Assembly: GCA_029194535.1 (NCBI GenBank)
Contig: JARFXR010000003.1
Span: 186,001 to 250,000, forward strand
From: Nitrospira sp.
GTDB taxonomy: Bacteria; Nitrospirota; Nitrospiria; Nitrospirales; Nitrospiraceae
Reading direction: 5' to 3'
Length of the DNA: 64,000 nucleotides
Part shown: positions 55,870 through 64,000 of the stretch, piece after piece
How positions within the stretch are numbered: position 1 is the first letter of the stretch
Layout: every line of letters begins with the position of its first letter
The notes under the pieces: model-generated
The model's input: only the letters and a program-made list of their open reading frames with translations
Databases searched by the model: none
What the model was told of the DNA's origin: nothing
Program-made: the position numbers and the translations under genes

Positions 55870-57807
55870 TCAATACAACGGCGTTCCGATGGCTTCAATG
55901 ACGTGATCGATCTCATGGCCACTTTCGTCAAATTCGCCGTGACGATGCGATTCCGTCGCGGGCACGTGTCTCGCAAACGTCACGGGAGCAGCGACAAAAT
56001 CCTTTCTGATGCCGAGCACGGGGACGCGCGCCCGCTCGCTTTCTAAGCAGTCCGCCACGTAGGTCAGGAGGGAACTTGGGTAGATCGTGATGCTGTCAGA
56101 CTGTTCCGCTTGAGGGGACAGCGTATGGACAAACACTCGCGATTGGGGAACGGCTGTTACGCCTGAATTGAACACTTGCGTGGCTCGATCCACCGTGATC
56201 GCCGGGGCAAGAAAGTGAATCGACGTCAACTCTGCATTGGGGAGACTTTGCAGCGCGGGCCTGAGCGCTTGCTCGTACAAGAATCCATGAAAGATCGATC
56301 CCGCACTATGGCTGACCAAGTGAATCTTGTACTTTTCGTTCGGAGTCGTTCGTATCGCCGCACTTAACTCATTTAAGAACAGTGTCACACCGCCTCTCGG
56401 ACGCGACGCCCCCTGGCACCGCCCCTTCATTTCATTCCAGAAGGCCGTGCGGACGGTGGGTGCTAATTTTTCTCCGATCCATCTTTGCCCGCCTTCAACC
56501 GCCTCCCCAAGTTTGTCTTTGAACTTGTCCCAGGCATCGCTCAAGCTGAATCCAGCCGGTCCCTGTTGATCGTCCTCACTCTTGAAATAACCCAACAGGG
56601 ATTCATCCCAACTGCTCTCCCACACAAAGAAGAACGGACACAAGCCCTTGCCTTGCGCCAGGGCCCACAATCGATCCGCCACACTCGCGGCATGCGTTTC
56701 TGAATTCAAACCGCCATGGGCATAGAGCATCACATGATGATATCCGTCAGGTAATACCGGTGAGGAGAGAACCTTGGCGGCCATGGCCGGCAGTTGCAAC
56801 GGACTTGTCGTCAGCGCGCCGCTGTCCGACAGCGCTCCCCTGTCATCCGAATTGATCATGTACGACAGCACCTCAGGGTTCTTCAGGTCCAATCCATTGC
56901 TTGAACTCCTGACACTCGCATCGTTGCCTCGAGTCACAGGCATGCCGCTGAACGCGACGACGAAGATGGTCGGCTTTTTGTTGTGGTCGAGTGTCTTCGG
57001 GCCGGGCCTGGCGACCCATGCATCCTGCCGATGCTCCATCCAGTCGTCATAGTGCAGGAGCGCCAAGCCGCTCTTCCCCCATTTGCTTCCCCATGAATTC
57101 TGGATGATGAATCCATCGGCCGTGTATCCCACGATCGCAAAGGCGTGCAAGCCTCGCGCACGTCGGTTGAACGGAATGGCTGGATACCCTCTGCCCTTCG
57201 GCTTTGACAGAGTCCGCGCATCCCACCCATCGTGGACCCAAGCCGATGCCAGAACGGCATCGGCTTCCAGGATCGCGGCTTGCAGGTGGCTCACATCGCT
57301 GTCGACCACGCGATAATAGGCCCCGATCGGACGCTTCTTAGCTTCTTCCTCCCGTTCGATCGTGAAGGCACGATCGACAACCCACAGGCCGTTCCTTTGG
57401 CTACGTCTCCCTTTTGAGGTCCAAGTTCCTTCAGAGGCCACACCGTGATGGTGCCATCCTTTCATGGCGCCGCGAAGACTGGTTCCATCATAGTGCTCTC
57501 CTTTCCACTCATCGTAGCGTTTGGCGATTTCATAGAGCATCCGTGCGCTCACCGGGACGAATTTGTCGCCATGCTGCAATCGTTGGCGCATGCTGACATT
57601 GATCACCGTGGCCAGCGCGAAGCCGACGCAGGCCCCTTCTTCTCCTTGATCCAGCACGGGGATTCCTCGCAGGGGACGCTTTTCCGGGGGAAGCAATGTG
57701 AGGCTCGGTTGGAAGATATAGTCGCGCGCATCAGTATCGTCGGTCCGTACATCAAAGGTTCGAAAATCACGGGCATTCCTGGCTCTTGCAAAGTTGACGA
57801 CCGGCAT
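55870..57807 (-). CDS. Papain-like cysteine protease fused to a serine-hydrolase-like domain
   Basis: The ATG at 57807 has GGAGGATGT upstream. The open frame to 58086 includes repeat copy D and is rejected. In the 645-residue product residues 25-290 form a C1 peptidase: Cys in VLDQGEEGACVGFALATVIN, His in RGLHAFAIVGYTADG and Asn in IIQNSWGSKWGKSGLALLHY. The region from about 350 is alpha/beta-hydrolase-like, with VMLYAHGGLNSETHAASVAD and an elbow HLVSHSAGSIFHGF (SxSxG instead of GxSxG). No signal is visible, so it may act inside the cell. It lies on the opposite strand within the accessory island. Confidence 0.8.
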   Translation of the reverse strand: MPVVNFARARNARDFRTFDVRTDDTDARDYIFQPSLTLLPPEKRPLRGIPVLDQGEEGACVGFALATVINVSMRQRLQHGDKFVPVSARMLYEIAKRYDEWKGEHYDGTSLRGAMKGWHHHGVASEGTWTSKGRRSQRNGLWVVDRAFTIEREEEAKKRPIGAYYRVVDSDVSHLQAAILEADAVLASAWVHDGWDARTLSKPKGRGYPAIPFNRRARGLHAFAIVGYTADGFIIQNSWGSKWGKSGLALLHYDDWMEHRQDAWVARPGPKTLDHNKKPTIFVVAFSGMPVTRGNDASVRSSSNGLDLKNPEVLSYMINSDDRGALSDSGALTTSPLQLPAMAAKVLSSPVLPDGYHHVMLYAHGGLNSETHAASVADRLWALAQGKGLCPFFFVWESSWDESLLGYFKSEDDQQGPAGFSLSDAWDKFKDKLGEAVEGGQRWIGEKLAPTVRTAFWNEMKGRCQGASRPRGGVTLFLNELSAAIRTTPNEKYKIHLVSHSAGSIFHGFLYEQALRPALQSLPNAELTSIHFLAPAITVDRATQVFNSGVTAVPQSRVFVHTLSPQAEQSDSITIYPSSLLTYVADCLESERARVPVLGIRKDFVAAPVTFARHVPATESHRHGEFDESGHEIDHVIEAIGTPLY

Positions 57808-58073
57808 ACATCCTCCTTCCCGTTGCAGCAGCGATCTCTTATTACAACAGGCGAATGAACAAACATACGCTACCTGTTCTCCCCTAGAACCATGAGAAGC
57901 ACTCATCAACTTTGATGCCACGCGCAGTGGACGGTGGGGAATACGGCTTCGGGGATGATCTTGGGACGCACTACTCAGCGGTGGTTGTAGGCGCAGTCTT
58001 TCATTCTGAGACACCCAGAGGCATCTCGAAAGGTCGCCCCTGTGGGTGAATCTTCCTCCTCTGTCCGCACGTG

Positions 58074-58185
58074 AAGACTGAATCAAATATGATCCGGTTT
58101 CGACCAGAATAGATTCAGTACCACACCGTCAACCCGCCTGTTTAGCGGAAATAACAATACACCATTATGGTCCAATGTTTGCTGA
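58074..58185 (+). repeat. Dispersed intergenic repeat, copy D (most diverged)
   Basis: Only the core is kept: arms GAATC (58080-58084) and GATTC (58112-58116), the pair ATGATC, 17 bases, GATTCA, and a distal GGTCCAATGTTTGCT. The large membrane sensor gene starts 233 bases beyond the right arm. On the other strand the element lies upstream of the protease gene. The 541-base gap (57808-58348) shows no further supported gene. A 29-codon frame at 58228-58317 lacks a ribosome site. Confidence 0.6.
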
Positions 58186-58348
58186 TATGAGGGGCATGTA
58201 CGTAGTCTCATTCACGTAGAAGCCTCAATGCTCCTACGCAGCTGGCTCACAGTAGTACTGTCGCTTGTGCCTAGTACGAGCTTGTGGACCGCTCTCGACG
58301 GGCCACATGCAGGATGAGCAGATCAGACTCATTCATGATTCAGAGTAG

Positions 58349-61300
58349 ATGATGGACCGCCCCTATAAATTACATCTTCGCCTCCCATCAAGAACAAACA
58401 GCGTGACAATTCTGGTGTTTGCGGTTGTCCTTCTTGTCTTGGGATTCTGTGGCATTTGGTATTGGGGATATGTTGAAACACAGACCCTGCACTTGCAAGA
58501 ACGCAATTTTCGGGCTTTGACGGTCACCGGCCAATCGCTGGCGGACAGGGTGGCAAACTATGAAAAAGTGCTCGGGTCCATCGTCGAAGGCAATCCATGC
58601 TATCGAGGGGAGGACAGACGCTGCCCAGAGAATGATCGTCACAAGGCCTATGAGAAGGCCCTGCGAGAGCTTCAGGGCTTTAAAGCAGATGTGATGGTTA
58701 CCAAGGCGGCCTACGAGGATGAGGGGCTCACCGCAAAGTTGGTCAGAGACAATGGGGCCTCATACATCAAATTGAGGTATGTTCACCAAGATCGCATGAA
58801 GACGAAATGGAAAATCGAGGCTTCCGTCGACATCGGTACCGTGATGCGGCCATTGGTGACCGAGGAGATTTTTTCGGATGTGCTCTTGGCGGATCGCATG
58901 GGCAGGGTTCTGTACCATCAACCGTCCAGGCGGGATCCTTCAGGGTTTGAATTCGACAATGTGTCGTCCCTCCTGCATCGGCTCAACGATCCGAGCAGAA
59001 GGGATGGCGGCGCGGAGAAATCCAGCGACAAAGGAACGAACGATGTCGTTTCAACCCTTCCGCTGTTCAACGATACACGGATCGGCGACGTGCCCTATAC
59101 GATCTATGCTCAGGCTGCGGTTCTGCCGGCTCAGAAGGGAGCGACTCAACCGTTGATTCTCGTGGGCATCGTTCCCGCCGGACAGTTTCACGCCGAGGCT
59201 CGCGCCATACCACTCAACCATCTTCTGCTCGTGGCCGGGCTCTTGCTCACCCTCTTCTTTGTGCTGCCGTACGTCAAGCTGGTAGCAACGTCGCCTACTG
59301 AACGACTGACTCCTATCTCCGTCACAATTTTGATCGTGTCCTCCCTCCTAGGAACCGCCCTGCTGACATTCGGTCTCGCCGCTTTCGCGACATATCACAA
59401 CTTGGAGCAACACTTGAATGTGCGGTTGAAAACGGTCTCAGAGGACATTAGGAAGCGGGTTCAGCTGAATGTGGAGCATGCCCTGCAACAACTCGCTGCG
59501 TTTGATGAATCGTGCGATTCGAAGTTGGATTGCTGGCGCAGACTGAGGAATCCGGCAATTGAACCGAAGGAAACAGATGAACCTCATTTGGCACAGCGCT
59601 TGTGTATAGCAGTGAATGCGGGCGGCGACGAGAAAGGGTTTTCCTTTTTCTCGACGGCGTCCGATACGTGCTCGGAGCACCAACGCACGAATGGTGATGC
59701 GCACGTCGTCTTTCCTGATGTGAACACCATATTTTGGGTTGGCTCGACGGGAGAGCTTAAAGTCCTCCGATCACGGGAGCCGGACCCATGGAAACACGTG
59801 AATCTTAAAGAGCGACAGTATGTGCGCCGCATCTGGGAAGATGAAACATTCACAGGCGGACATGATGGGAGAAAGTTCTGGATTCAGTCCATTTATTCTT
59901 GGACGACCGGCAACAACTACGCCGTGCTTTCGCTGAAAAGCACGGCCTCCTCTGAGAGGGACAATCTCGCTCGACCGATCGTGGCGGCACTGGAAGTCAG
60001 GTTGCCCTCGGTTACAGGCGTCGGCGTGCCTCCCGGAATGGGGTTCGCCGTGATCAATCAGGACGGCGAGGTCCTGTTCCACTCGGATTCACGACGGAAT
60101 CTGCGCGAGAACTTATTCGAAGAGACTGATAGAGAGGCTGGGCTCCGACAGGCCGTGTTCGCCCGCGCGACCACTCAATTAGACGGGCGCTATTGGGGGA
60201 AGGATCGGCATTTCCATATCGCGCCGCTTTTCCTCCCGAAAGAGATCCATGAATCTCCGGATGTTCACTGGTCGCTGGTCACCTACTGGGACAGAGACAT
60301 GCTGCGGGGCTTGAATCTTCGCGCCCTCTATTCAAGCGGCGCATTGTTCTTTATCTATGCAATCATTTCATTGAGCATCGGAATCCTGGGGTGGTGGATT
60401 TATTCACGGGTGAATGTGACGGCTTCTCTAAGGGTGTGGCCGCAGTCGGAGCACCGCCATCAGCTCGTCCTTGTATTGCTCGTTGCTTCGTTGATCGCAG
60501 TGGGCATCTGGTACGTGCGCCCTCATTCCTATCCCGACATGTTGTTGTGGGGACTCCTACCACCGTTTGTCGCGGCGGTAGCAGTGTGGTTCATCATTCA
60601 GACGGATCCTCGTCCCACCGGCCATGACAAGACAGATGTGTCGGCCCGGCGGAGATATGGCCGGTCCTATGGGCTGTTGGTGACGGCGGGATTGCTGGCT
60701 TTTGTAGTGATACCGGCACTCGTGATCTTTCGAGTCGCGGTGGATGTAGAGTGGCGGCTACTGGCCAAATTCGCTCTGTTCGATCTTGATAGTGAGCGCA
60801 GGCTTCAGGCTCAGAAGGTTCGTGAATCTTATCCCTCTACGGTATTCCATAACACAGACCACACTGGCGAGGTTCGAACCGAGTTCATCCGAGAGTTTTC
60901 AGACTCGAATACTGTATCTATCGATTTCCCGTTCCAACCTTGCCTAGAGGCGAGTCAGAACTGTCAGGAAGCTCCTACAAATGTGGTCCAGCGAGGGGAT
61001 GAACGGCTGATTCGATGGTTGCACCAAGTCATTGATAGACCTCGAATCGGCTACAGTAGAGACGAGACCGAAATGTTCCTGGAAACGCCTGAACAGTGGC
61101 ACGAACCGAAATGGGGAACCCTGGGGTTTAAGGACCAGTATCAGGGAACTGTTCCCCCGATCAACTTGTACTCAATCACTTCGCCCATCCCGCCATGGCT
61201 CTATTCGCTGTTGGTCTTTGGCTGCTTGATTCCATTGGCAGCGCTCCGAGCTAGGAATACTTATGCATTCGCCGCAGTCATTTGTGTGCTTGGAGGATCG

Positions 61301-62098
61301 CTTTGGTTCGGATTGGTCGGAGAAGCGTTTGCACTTCTGGCAGTGATCGCCTTGATCTATGGGGCCTGGTATGTTTTGCCGATGTTTGCTGCGCAGCGCG
61401 TTCTTCCCATGGATTTGCCTCATCCTTCAATGGATTCGACAGCAGGAGATGAAAGGAAAGGGACTGCCGAAATGGTTGAGCATCCTAAACCACCTGACGG
61501 ATGGTCGTCGGGCCTGTGGGATCTGTTCGCCAGGGAAATCTCCGGCTTGCGCAACGGGCTGCGCTTGACTGGGATTCCGTGGTCGAACGAACTGACGAAG
61601 TCTCATGAGACAATTTTGAAACGAGACATCGAGGAGGATTTTGAGGTCGTGAAGGAGCGCCTCATTCGAGAGATCCTGGAGGCGGCACAAGAGCAGTACA
61701 TGCAGATTTGGGAGAAGTGCACCGAGTCTCAGCGACGGTCATTGTTTAATCTGGCGCGGGACGGCTTTCTGCACACCAGAAATCCGGATATCGGGCCGTT
61801 GTTAAAAAGGGGCTTGATCGTAGGGGATCTAAATCTGCGTCCGATGAATAAGAGTTTTCGTCGTTTCGTCATCATCATGGGCTTGAAAGAGCATCTTGAT
61901 GAAGACGCCGCCCAAACAAGGACCAGTCCGTGGTTCCAGGTGTCGAGACCGATCGGAGCAGGGCTGCTGCTCATCATGGTATTTTTGGTGTTGACGCAGG
62001 AACAGTATCGAGCCATCACGCTCGCCTTCCTGGGCGTGCTGCCGGGACTCTTAGGCGCATTCTCGCCGGCGCTGACTGCGCACAAGAGAGAAGCGTGA
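58349..62098 (+). CDS. Very large multi-pass membrane protein with two Cache-like sensor regions
   Basis: The 1249-residue protein begins with a membrane helix (VTILVFAVVLLVLGFCGIWY), then an extracytoplasmic region (45-290) with VLLADRMGRVLYHQPSRRD. A second one (355-640) has FAVINQDGEVLFHSDSRRNL. Both look like PDC/Cache folds that bind small ligands. About ten membrane helices follow, with another external loop at 810-950. The inner part (1060-1210) contains a winged-helix-like block (SLFNLARDGFLHTRNPDIGP, LKRGLIVGDLNLRPMNKSFR) and a last helix. No kinase, cyclase or methyl-accepting part is seen. A signalling or conflict-system role is inference. Two adjacent ATG codons offer the start. 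Confidence 0.72.
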   Translation: MMDRPYKLHLRLPSRTNSVTILVFAVVLLVLGFCGIWYWGYVETQTLHLQERNFRALTVTGQSLADRVANYEKVLGSIVEGNPCYRGEDRRCPENDRHKAYEKALRELQGFKADVMVTKAAYEDEGLTAKLVRDNGASYIKLRYVHQDRMKTKWKIEASVDIGTVMRPLVTEEIFSDVLLADRMGRVLYHQPSRRDPSGFEFDNVSSLLHRLNDPSRRDGGAEKSSDKGTNDVVSTLPLFNDTRIGDVPYTIYAQAAVLPAQKGATQPLILVGIVPAGQFHAEARAIPLNHLLLVAGLLLTLFFVLPYVKLVATSPTERLTPISVTILIVSSLLGTALLTFGLAAFATYHNLEQHLNVRLKTVSEDIRKRVQLNVEHALQQLAAFDESCDSKLDCWRRLRNPAIEPKETDEPHLAQRLCIAVNAGGDEKGFSFFSTASDTCSEHQRTNGDAHVVFPDVNTIFWVGSTGELKVLRSREPDPWKHVNLKERQYVRRIWEDETFTGGHDGRKFWIQSIYSWTTGNNYAVLSLKSTASSERDNLARPIVAALEVRLPSVTGVGVPPGMGFAVINQDGEVLFHSDSRRNLRENLFEETDREAGLRQAVFARATTQLDGRYWGKDRHFHIAPLFLPKEIHESPDVHWSLVTYWDRDMLRGLNLRALYSSGALFFIYAIISLSIGILGWWIYSRVNVTASLRVWPQSEHRHQLVLVLLVASLIAVGIWYVRPHSYPDMLLWGLLPPFVAAVAVWFIIQTDPRPTGHDKTDVSARRRYGRSYGLLVTAGLLAFVVIPALVIFRVAVDVEWRLLAKFALFDLDSERRLQAQKVRESYPSTVFHNTDHTGEVRTEFIREFSDSNTVSIDFPFQPCLEASQNCQEAPTNVVQRGDERLIRWLHQVIDRPRIGYSRDETEMFLETPEQWHEPKWGTLGFKDQYQGTVPPINLYSITSPIPPWLYSLLVFGCLIPLAALRARNTYAFAAVICVLGGSLWFGLVGEAFALLAVIALIYGAWYVLPMFAAQRVLPMDLPHPSMDSTAGDERKGTAEMVEHPKPPDGWSSGLWDLFAREISGLRNGLRLTGIPWSNELTKSHETILKRDIEEDFEVVKERLIREILEAAQEQYMQIWEKCTESQRRSLFNLARDGFLHTRNPDIGPLLKRGLIVGDLNLRPMNKSFRRFVIIMGLKEHLDEDAAQTRTSPWFQVSRPIGAGLLLIMVFLVLTQEQYRAITLAFLGVLPGLLGAFSPALTAHKREA

Positions 62099-62262
62099 GA
62101 CAGCGTCATCCGCATAACTTCAGAGAACAACCAGGACTTCCAGATCAGCACGAACGGGAAAGAGGCAAACATGAGGTGAGGTCTTGTTGATACATCAATT
62201 CGCTTCGGAGCGAAATCGCTCGCTCACTTATCCTCACGGCTTGTCTCGAAGCCGGTAAGCCT

Positions 62263-62403
62263 CTAGGTGAGCACCAACACGCCTTTGGCTTTGATACCCT
62301 GGTACATCGCATCCGGCGCCAAATCAATTTGTCCAGGCCAAGCGATAGCGCCATGATCAAGGTCAGTACGATCCAACGCAGACCCCATCCGCCTTGACTC
62401 CAT
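62263..62403 (-). pseudogene. Truncated DUF2442-like fragment
   Basis: A 46-codon minus-strand frame from ATG 62403 ends in GAIAWPGQIDLAPDAMYQGI, the typical end of DUF2442 proteins. The usual N-terminal half is missing and a stop lies two codons before the ATG. DUF2442 genes often sit beside toxin-antitoxin-like pairs, so this looks like a remnant. The rest of the 62099-62528 gap has no supported gene. Confidence 0.45.
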
Positions 62404-62528
62404 CCCCTGTCAGGTGTAACTAACGCGCGGTGGTCATCGTCACAAGATTCACTGACTACATAATTGAGCTTATGTCGCGATAGCGGCACTGACGTCGCTC
62501 GACACATCTCACAACCTGGAGGGGGACC

Positions 62529-62831
62529 ATGGCACAAAAGAAACGGAAGGCATCCAAACCCACGAAACGGGCTTCCAAATCCGTACCTGGAGGAAAACAA
62601 CTCCCCGGCGAACTGGCGTCGAAGTTGGTCAAGAAGATGGCTGCAAAGCAAAAAATCTCCATCAATCTCACCGAAGAGCAATTTGCCGAGCTGATGAGAA
62701 ACTTCAAGCCGAAAGGTGGCCGATTCAATCCAAAGGTTCCGTTCCAAATCGATTTCAGATGCGGCACTCGTGGGAAGGCGCGTCTCCCGGTCGCAAGCTG
62801 CGCTTACTGGAGCGATACTTGCTGCGCCTAG
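62529..62831 (+). CDS. Candidate TOMM-type precursor with a Cys/Ser/Thr tail
   Basis: The ATG has an excellent GGAGGGGGACC site. The 100-residue product has a lysine-rich start (MAQKKRKASKPTKRASKSVP), a leader-like helix (ISINLTEEQFAELMRNFKPK) and a tail from residue 78 with cysteines 78, 91, 98 and 99 plus Ser/Thr (ASCAYWSDTCCA). Azoline-forming enzymes act on such residues and SagB is the dehydrogenase of that pathway. The last 73 bases overlap the longest SagB frame, so either the precursor tail or the SagB start needs revision. A basic DNA-binding-like protein is an alternative. Confidence 0.5.
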   Translation: MAQKKRKASKPTKRASKSVPGGKQLPGELASKLVKKMAAKQKISINLTEEQFAELMRNFKPKGGRFNPKVPFQIDFRCGTRGKARLPVASCAYWSDTCCA

Positions 62832-63928
62832 CGGGTCGGCGGCAGGGCTCAGGACCACGCGCTCCAAGGATCCGGCGGGCGAGTTGCCTTGTCGGGTACT
62901 GGCGAAATGACGAGTTTGTACTTGAGAACTATCTTGCGCGGACTCAAACCACGGTATCCTTGCCGGTCCTCCAGGTCTTGACGACTCTCAAGGACGGTAT
63001 TTCCCTCCGTGTCTGTGAGCGCGCGTTCGCTGCTCTCCCAAAGGGACACACCATTCTACGGAGGCTGCTTCGGCAAGGACTGCTGATGATTGAAGGCTCT
63101 GATACCGAACGGCGGGACGCTCAGCTTGAGCAGTCGTGGGAATGGGGGCCCAGTTGCCGGTTTTTCCACTTCGTGACGCAACGAGTTCCCTATGAGCCGG
63201 ATCTCGCCGTCCAAAGACGAAGCCTCGCACGATACGCCGGACGTGTGCCGCCTCCGCCGGCATACAAGGAGTTTCCACGCCGCCGGTTGACGCGCCTTGA
63301 TGCATGCGACGGTGACGCGGGAGAATTTTGGGATGTGCTCCGCCGGCGGCGGACACGCCGACGGTTTTCGCGCCGGCCATTGACACGGAAACAACTCGCC
63401 ACCCTGTTATTCTGGACGTGGGGACGCACGCATGAGATTCAAAGCCCGGTGGGCTCCTATCTCCTCAAGACGTCGCCTTCTGGCGGGGCCAGGCACTCGA
63501 TCGAGGTCTACCCGCTCATTCGTAACGTGGAAGGTGTTCCCGCCGGCTTGTACCATTACTCCGTCAAGCGACATGCCCTTGAGTACTTACAAGCCCCACT
63601 CTCACAGGGCCGTCTTGTGCGGCTCATGGCCGGGCAACCATGGTTTCGCAATGCGCCGGTGGTCTTCTTCATGACCGCCATCGTGGAGCGCAGCATGTGG
63701 AAGTACAAGCACGACCATGCCTACCGCGTCCTGTTGCTCGATGCCGGACACCTCGGCCAGACGTTTCATCTCGTGTGCACCCACCTCGGTCTCGCGCCCT
63801 TCACCTCTTCCGCCAAGCTCGACACGGAGATTGAAAAGGAGCTCGGCATCGACGGCATCGGCGAGATCTCCCTCTACGTGGCAGCCGCGGGGATTCCTGA
63901 GCAGGGTCCGGCCCCCGCTGAGTGGTAG
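62759..63928 (+). CDS. SagB-type FMN-dependent dehydrogenase (thiazole/oxazole maturation)
   Basis: The frame opens at ATG 62759, but a TTG at 62819 preceded by GGAG fits better with the preceding gene. From about residue 40 it shows a SagB-like N-terminal domain (CLVGYWRNDEFVLENYLART), then a nitroreductase fold from about 195. Motifs are RRRRTRRRFSRRPLTRKQLA, VGSYLLKTSPSGGARHSIEV, GVPAGLYHYSVKRHALEYL, AYRVLLLDAGHLGQTFHLVC and the C-terminal GEISLYVAAAGIP. SagB oxidises azolines in a modified peptide to azoles using FMN. No cyclodehydratase (YcaO) is inside the window, but the next gene is cut off at its edge. Confidence 0.82.
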   Translation: MRHSWEGASPGRKLRLLERYLLRLAGRRQGSGPRAPRIRRASCLVGYWRNDEFVLENYLARTQTTVSLPVLQVLTTLKDGISLRVCERAFAALPKGHTILRRLLRQGLLMIEGSDTERRDAQLEQSWEWGPSCRFFHFVTQRVPYEPDLAVQRRSLARYAGRVPPPPAYKEFPRRRLTRLDACDGDAGEFWDVLRRRRTRRRFSRRPLTRKQLATLLFWTWGRTHEIQSPVGSYLLKTSPSGGARHSIEVYPLIRNVEGVPAGLYHYSVKRHALEYLQAPLSQGRLVRLMAGQPWFRNAPVVFFMTAIVERSMWKYKHDHAYRVLLLDAGHLGQTFHLVCTHLGLAPFTSSAKLDTEIEKELGIDGIGEISLYVAAAGIPEQGPAPAEW

Positions 63929-64000
63929 ACGAGGAGTTGCGCGCGCCCGCAGAGGAGGTCCGGCAGCGCGGCGCTCCCCTCGTCGGTCTCAAAATGGTAC
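63922..64000 (+). CDS. Start of a further gene, cut by the window edge
   Basis: A GTG at 63922 overlaps the SagB stop (GTGGTAG). The frame stays open to the window end for 26 codons (MVDEELRAPAEEVRQRGAPL). Its tight coupling suggests membership in the same operon, perhaps another maturation gene. The start is not proven. Confidence 0.35.
   Translation, partial: MVDEELRAPAEEVRQRGAPLVGLKMV

Noticed and set aside
57808..58086. N-terminal extension of the protease gene
   Set aside because: It reads through repeat copy D and lacks conserved sequence. The strong ribosome site is at 57807.
1..64000. CRISPR arrays, tRNA genes, rRNA genes, insertion sequences
   Set aside because: I looked for regular spaced repeats, transposase motifs and cloverleaf-like stretches and found none that I could support by eye. 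A tRNA or rRNA covariance search would be decisive.

Overview
The window is GC-rich, gene-dense bacterial DNA. It has no rRNA, tRNA, CRISPR array, transposase or phage structural gene that I could recognise. Strong AGGAGG-type ribosome sites, many lipoproteins and an outer-membrane barrel point to a Gram-negative (diderm) organism. A Nitrospira-like member of the Nitrospirota is my best guess, but this is inference from gene style and I could not test it.

Region 1 (1-13.7 kb) is mostly lipid metabolism. A small minus-strand operon encodes a STAS-like protein, a SYLF lipid-binding protein and an endonuclease/exonuclease/phosphatase-family lipoprotein. Next come a patatin-like hydrolase and an LhgO-like FAD oxidoreductase. 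A divergent pair of beta-oxidation operons follows: acyl-CoA ligase, FadJ-like bifunctional enzyme and thiolase on the minus strand, and acyl-CoA dehydrogenase plus a second thiolase on the plus strand. Together they could carry a fatty acid through activation and a full beta-oxidation cycle.

Region 2 (13.8-17.3 kb) has an MltF-like lytic transglycosylase, a secreted protein of unknown role and a small lipoprotein. Region 3 (17.3-36 kb) is a Tc (ABC) toxin locus on the minus strand: a 2588-residue TcB-TcC fusion followed by a 3579-residue TcA. Region 4 (36-43 kb) holds a double-cupredoxin secreted protein, a PNPOx protein coupled to an unusual PNPOx-GAF-winged-helix regulator, a beta-barrel protein, a DUF302 protein, a lipoprotein and a cysteine synthase.

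Region 5 (43.2-62.1 kb) is an accessory island of mixed base composition. Four copies of an imperfect intergenic repeat (near 43.5, 45.6, 49.4 and 58.1 kb) each stand in front of a separate cassette. The cassettes are: a ten-cysteine peptide with a radical SAM/SPASM enzyme; a galactose-oxidase-like propeller protein with two ATP-grasp-type proteins; a seven- or eight-gene envelope operon of unknown function; and a very large membrane sensor-like protein. A papain-like protease/serine-hydrolase fusion lies on the opposite strand between the last two. The repeats carry an inverted repeat that overlaps a possible promoter, which suggests shared control.

Region 6 (62.5-64 kb) is a second candidate peptide-modification locus: a small basic protein with a Cys/Ser/Thr tail, a SagB-type dehydrogenase and the start of a further gene cut by the window edge.
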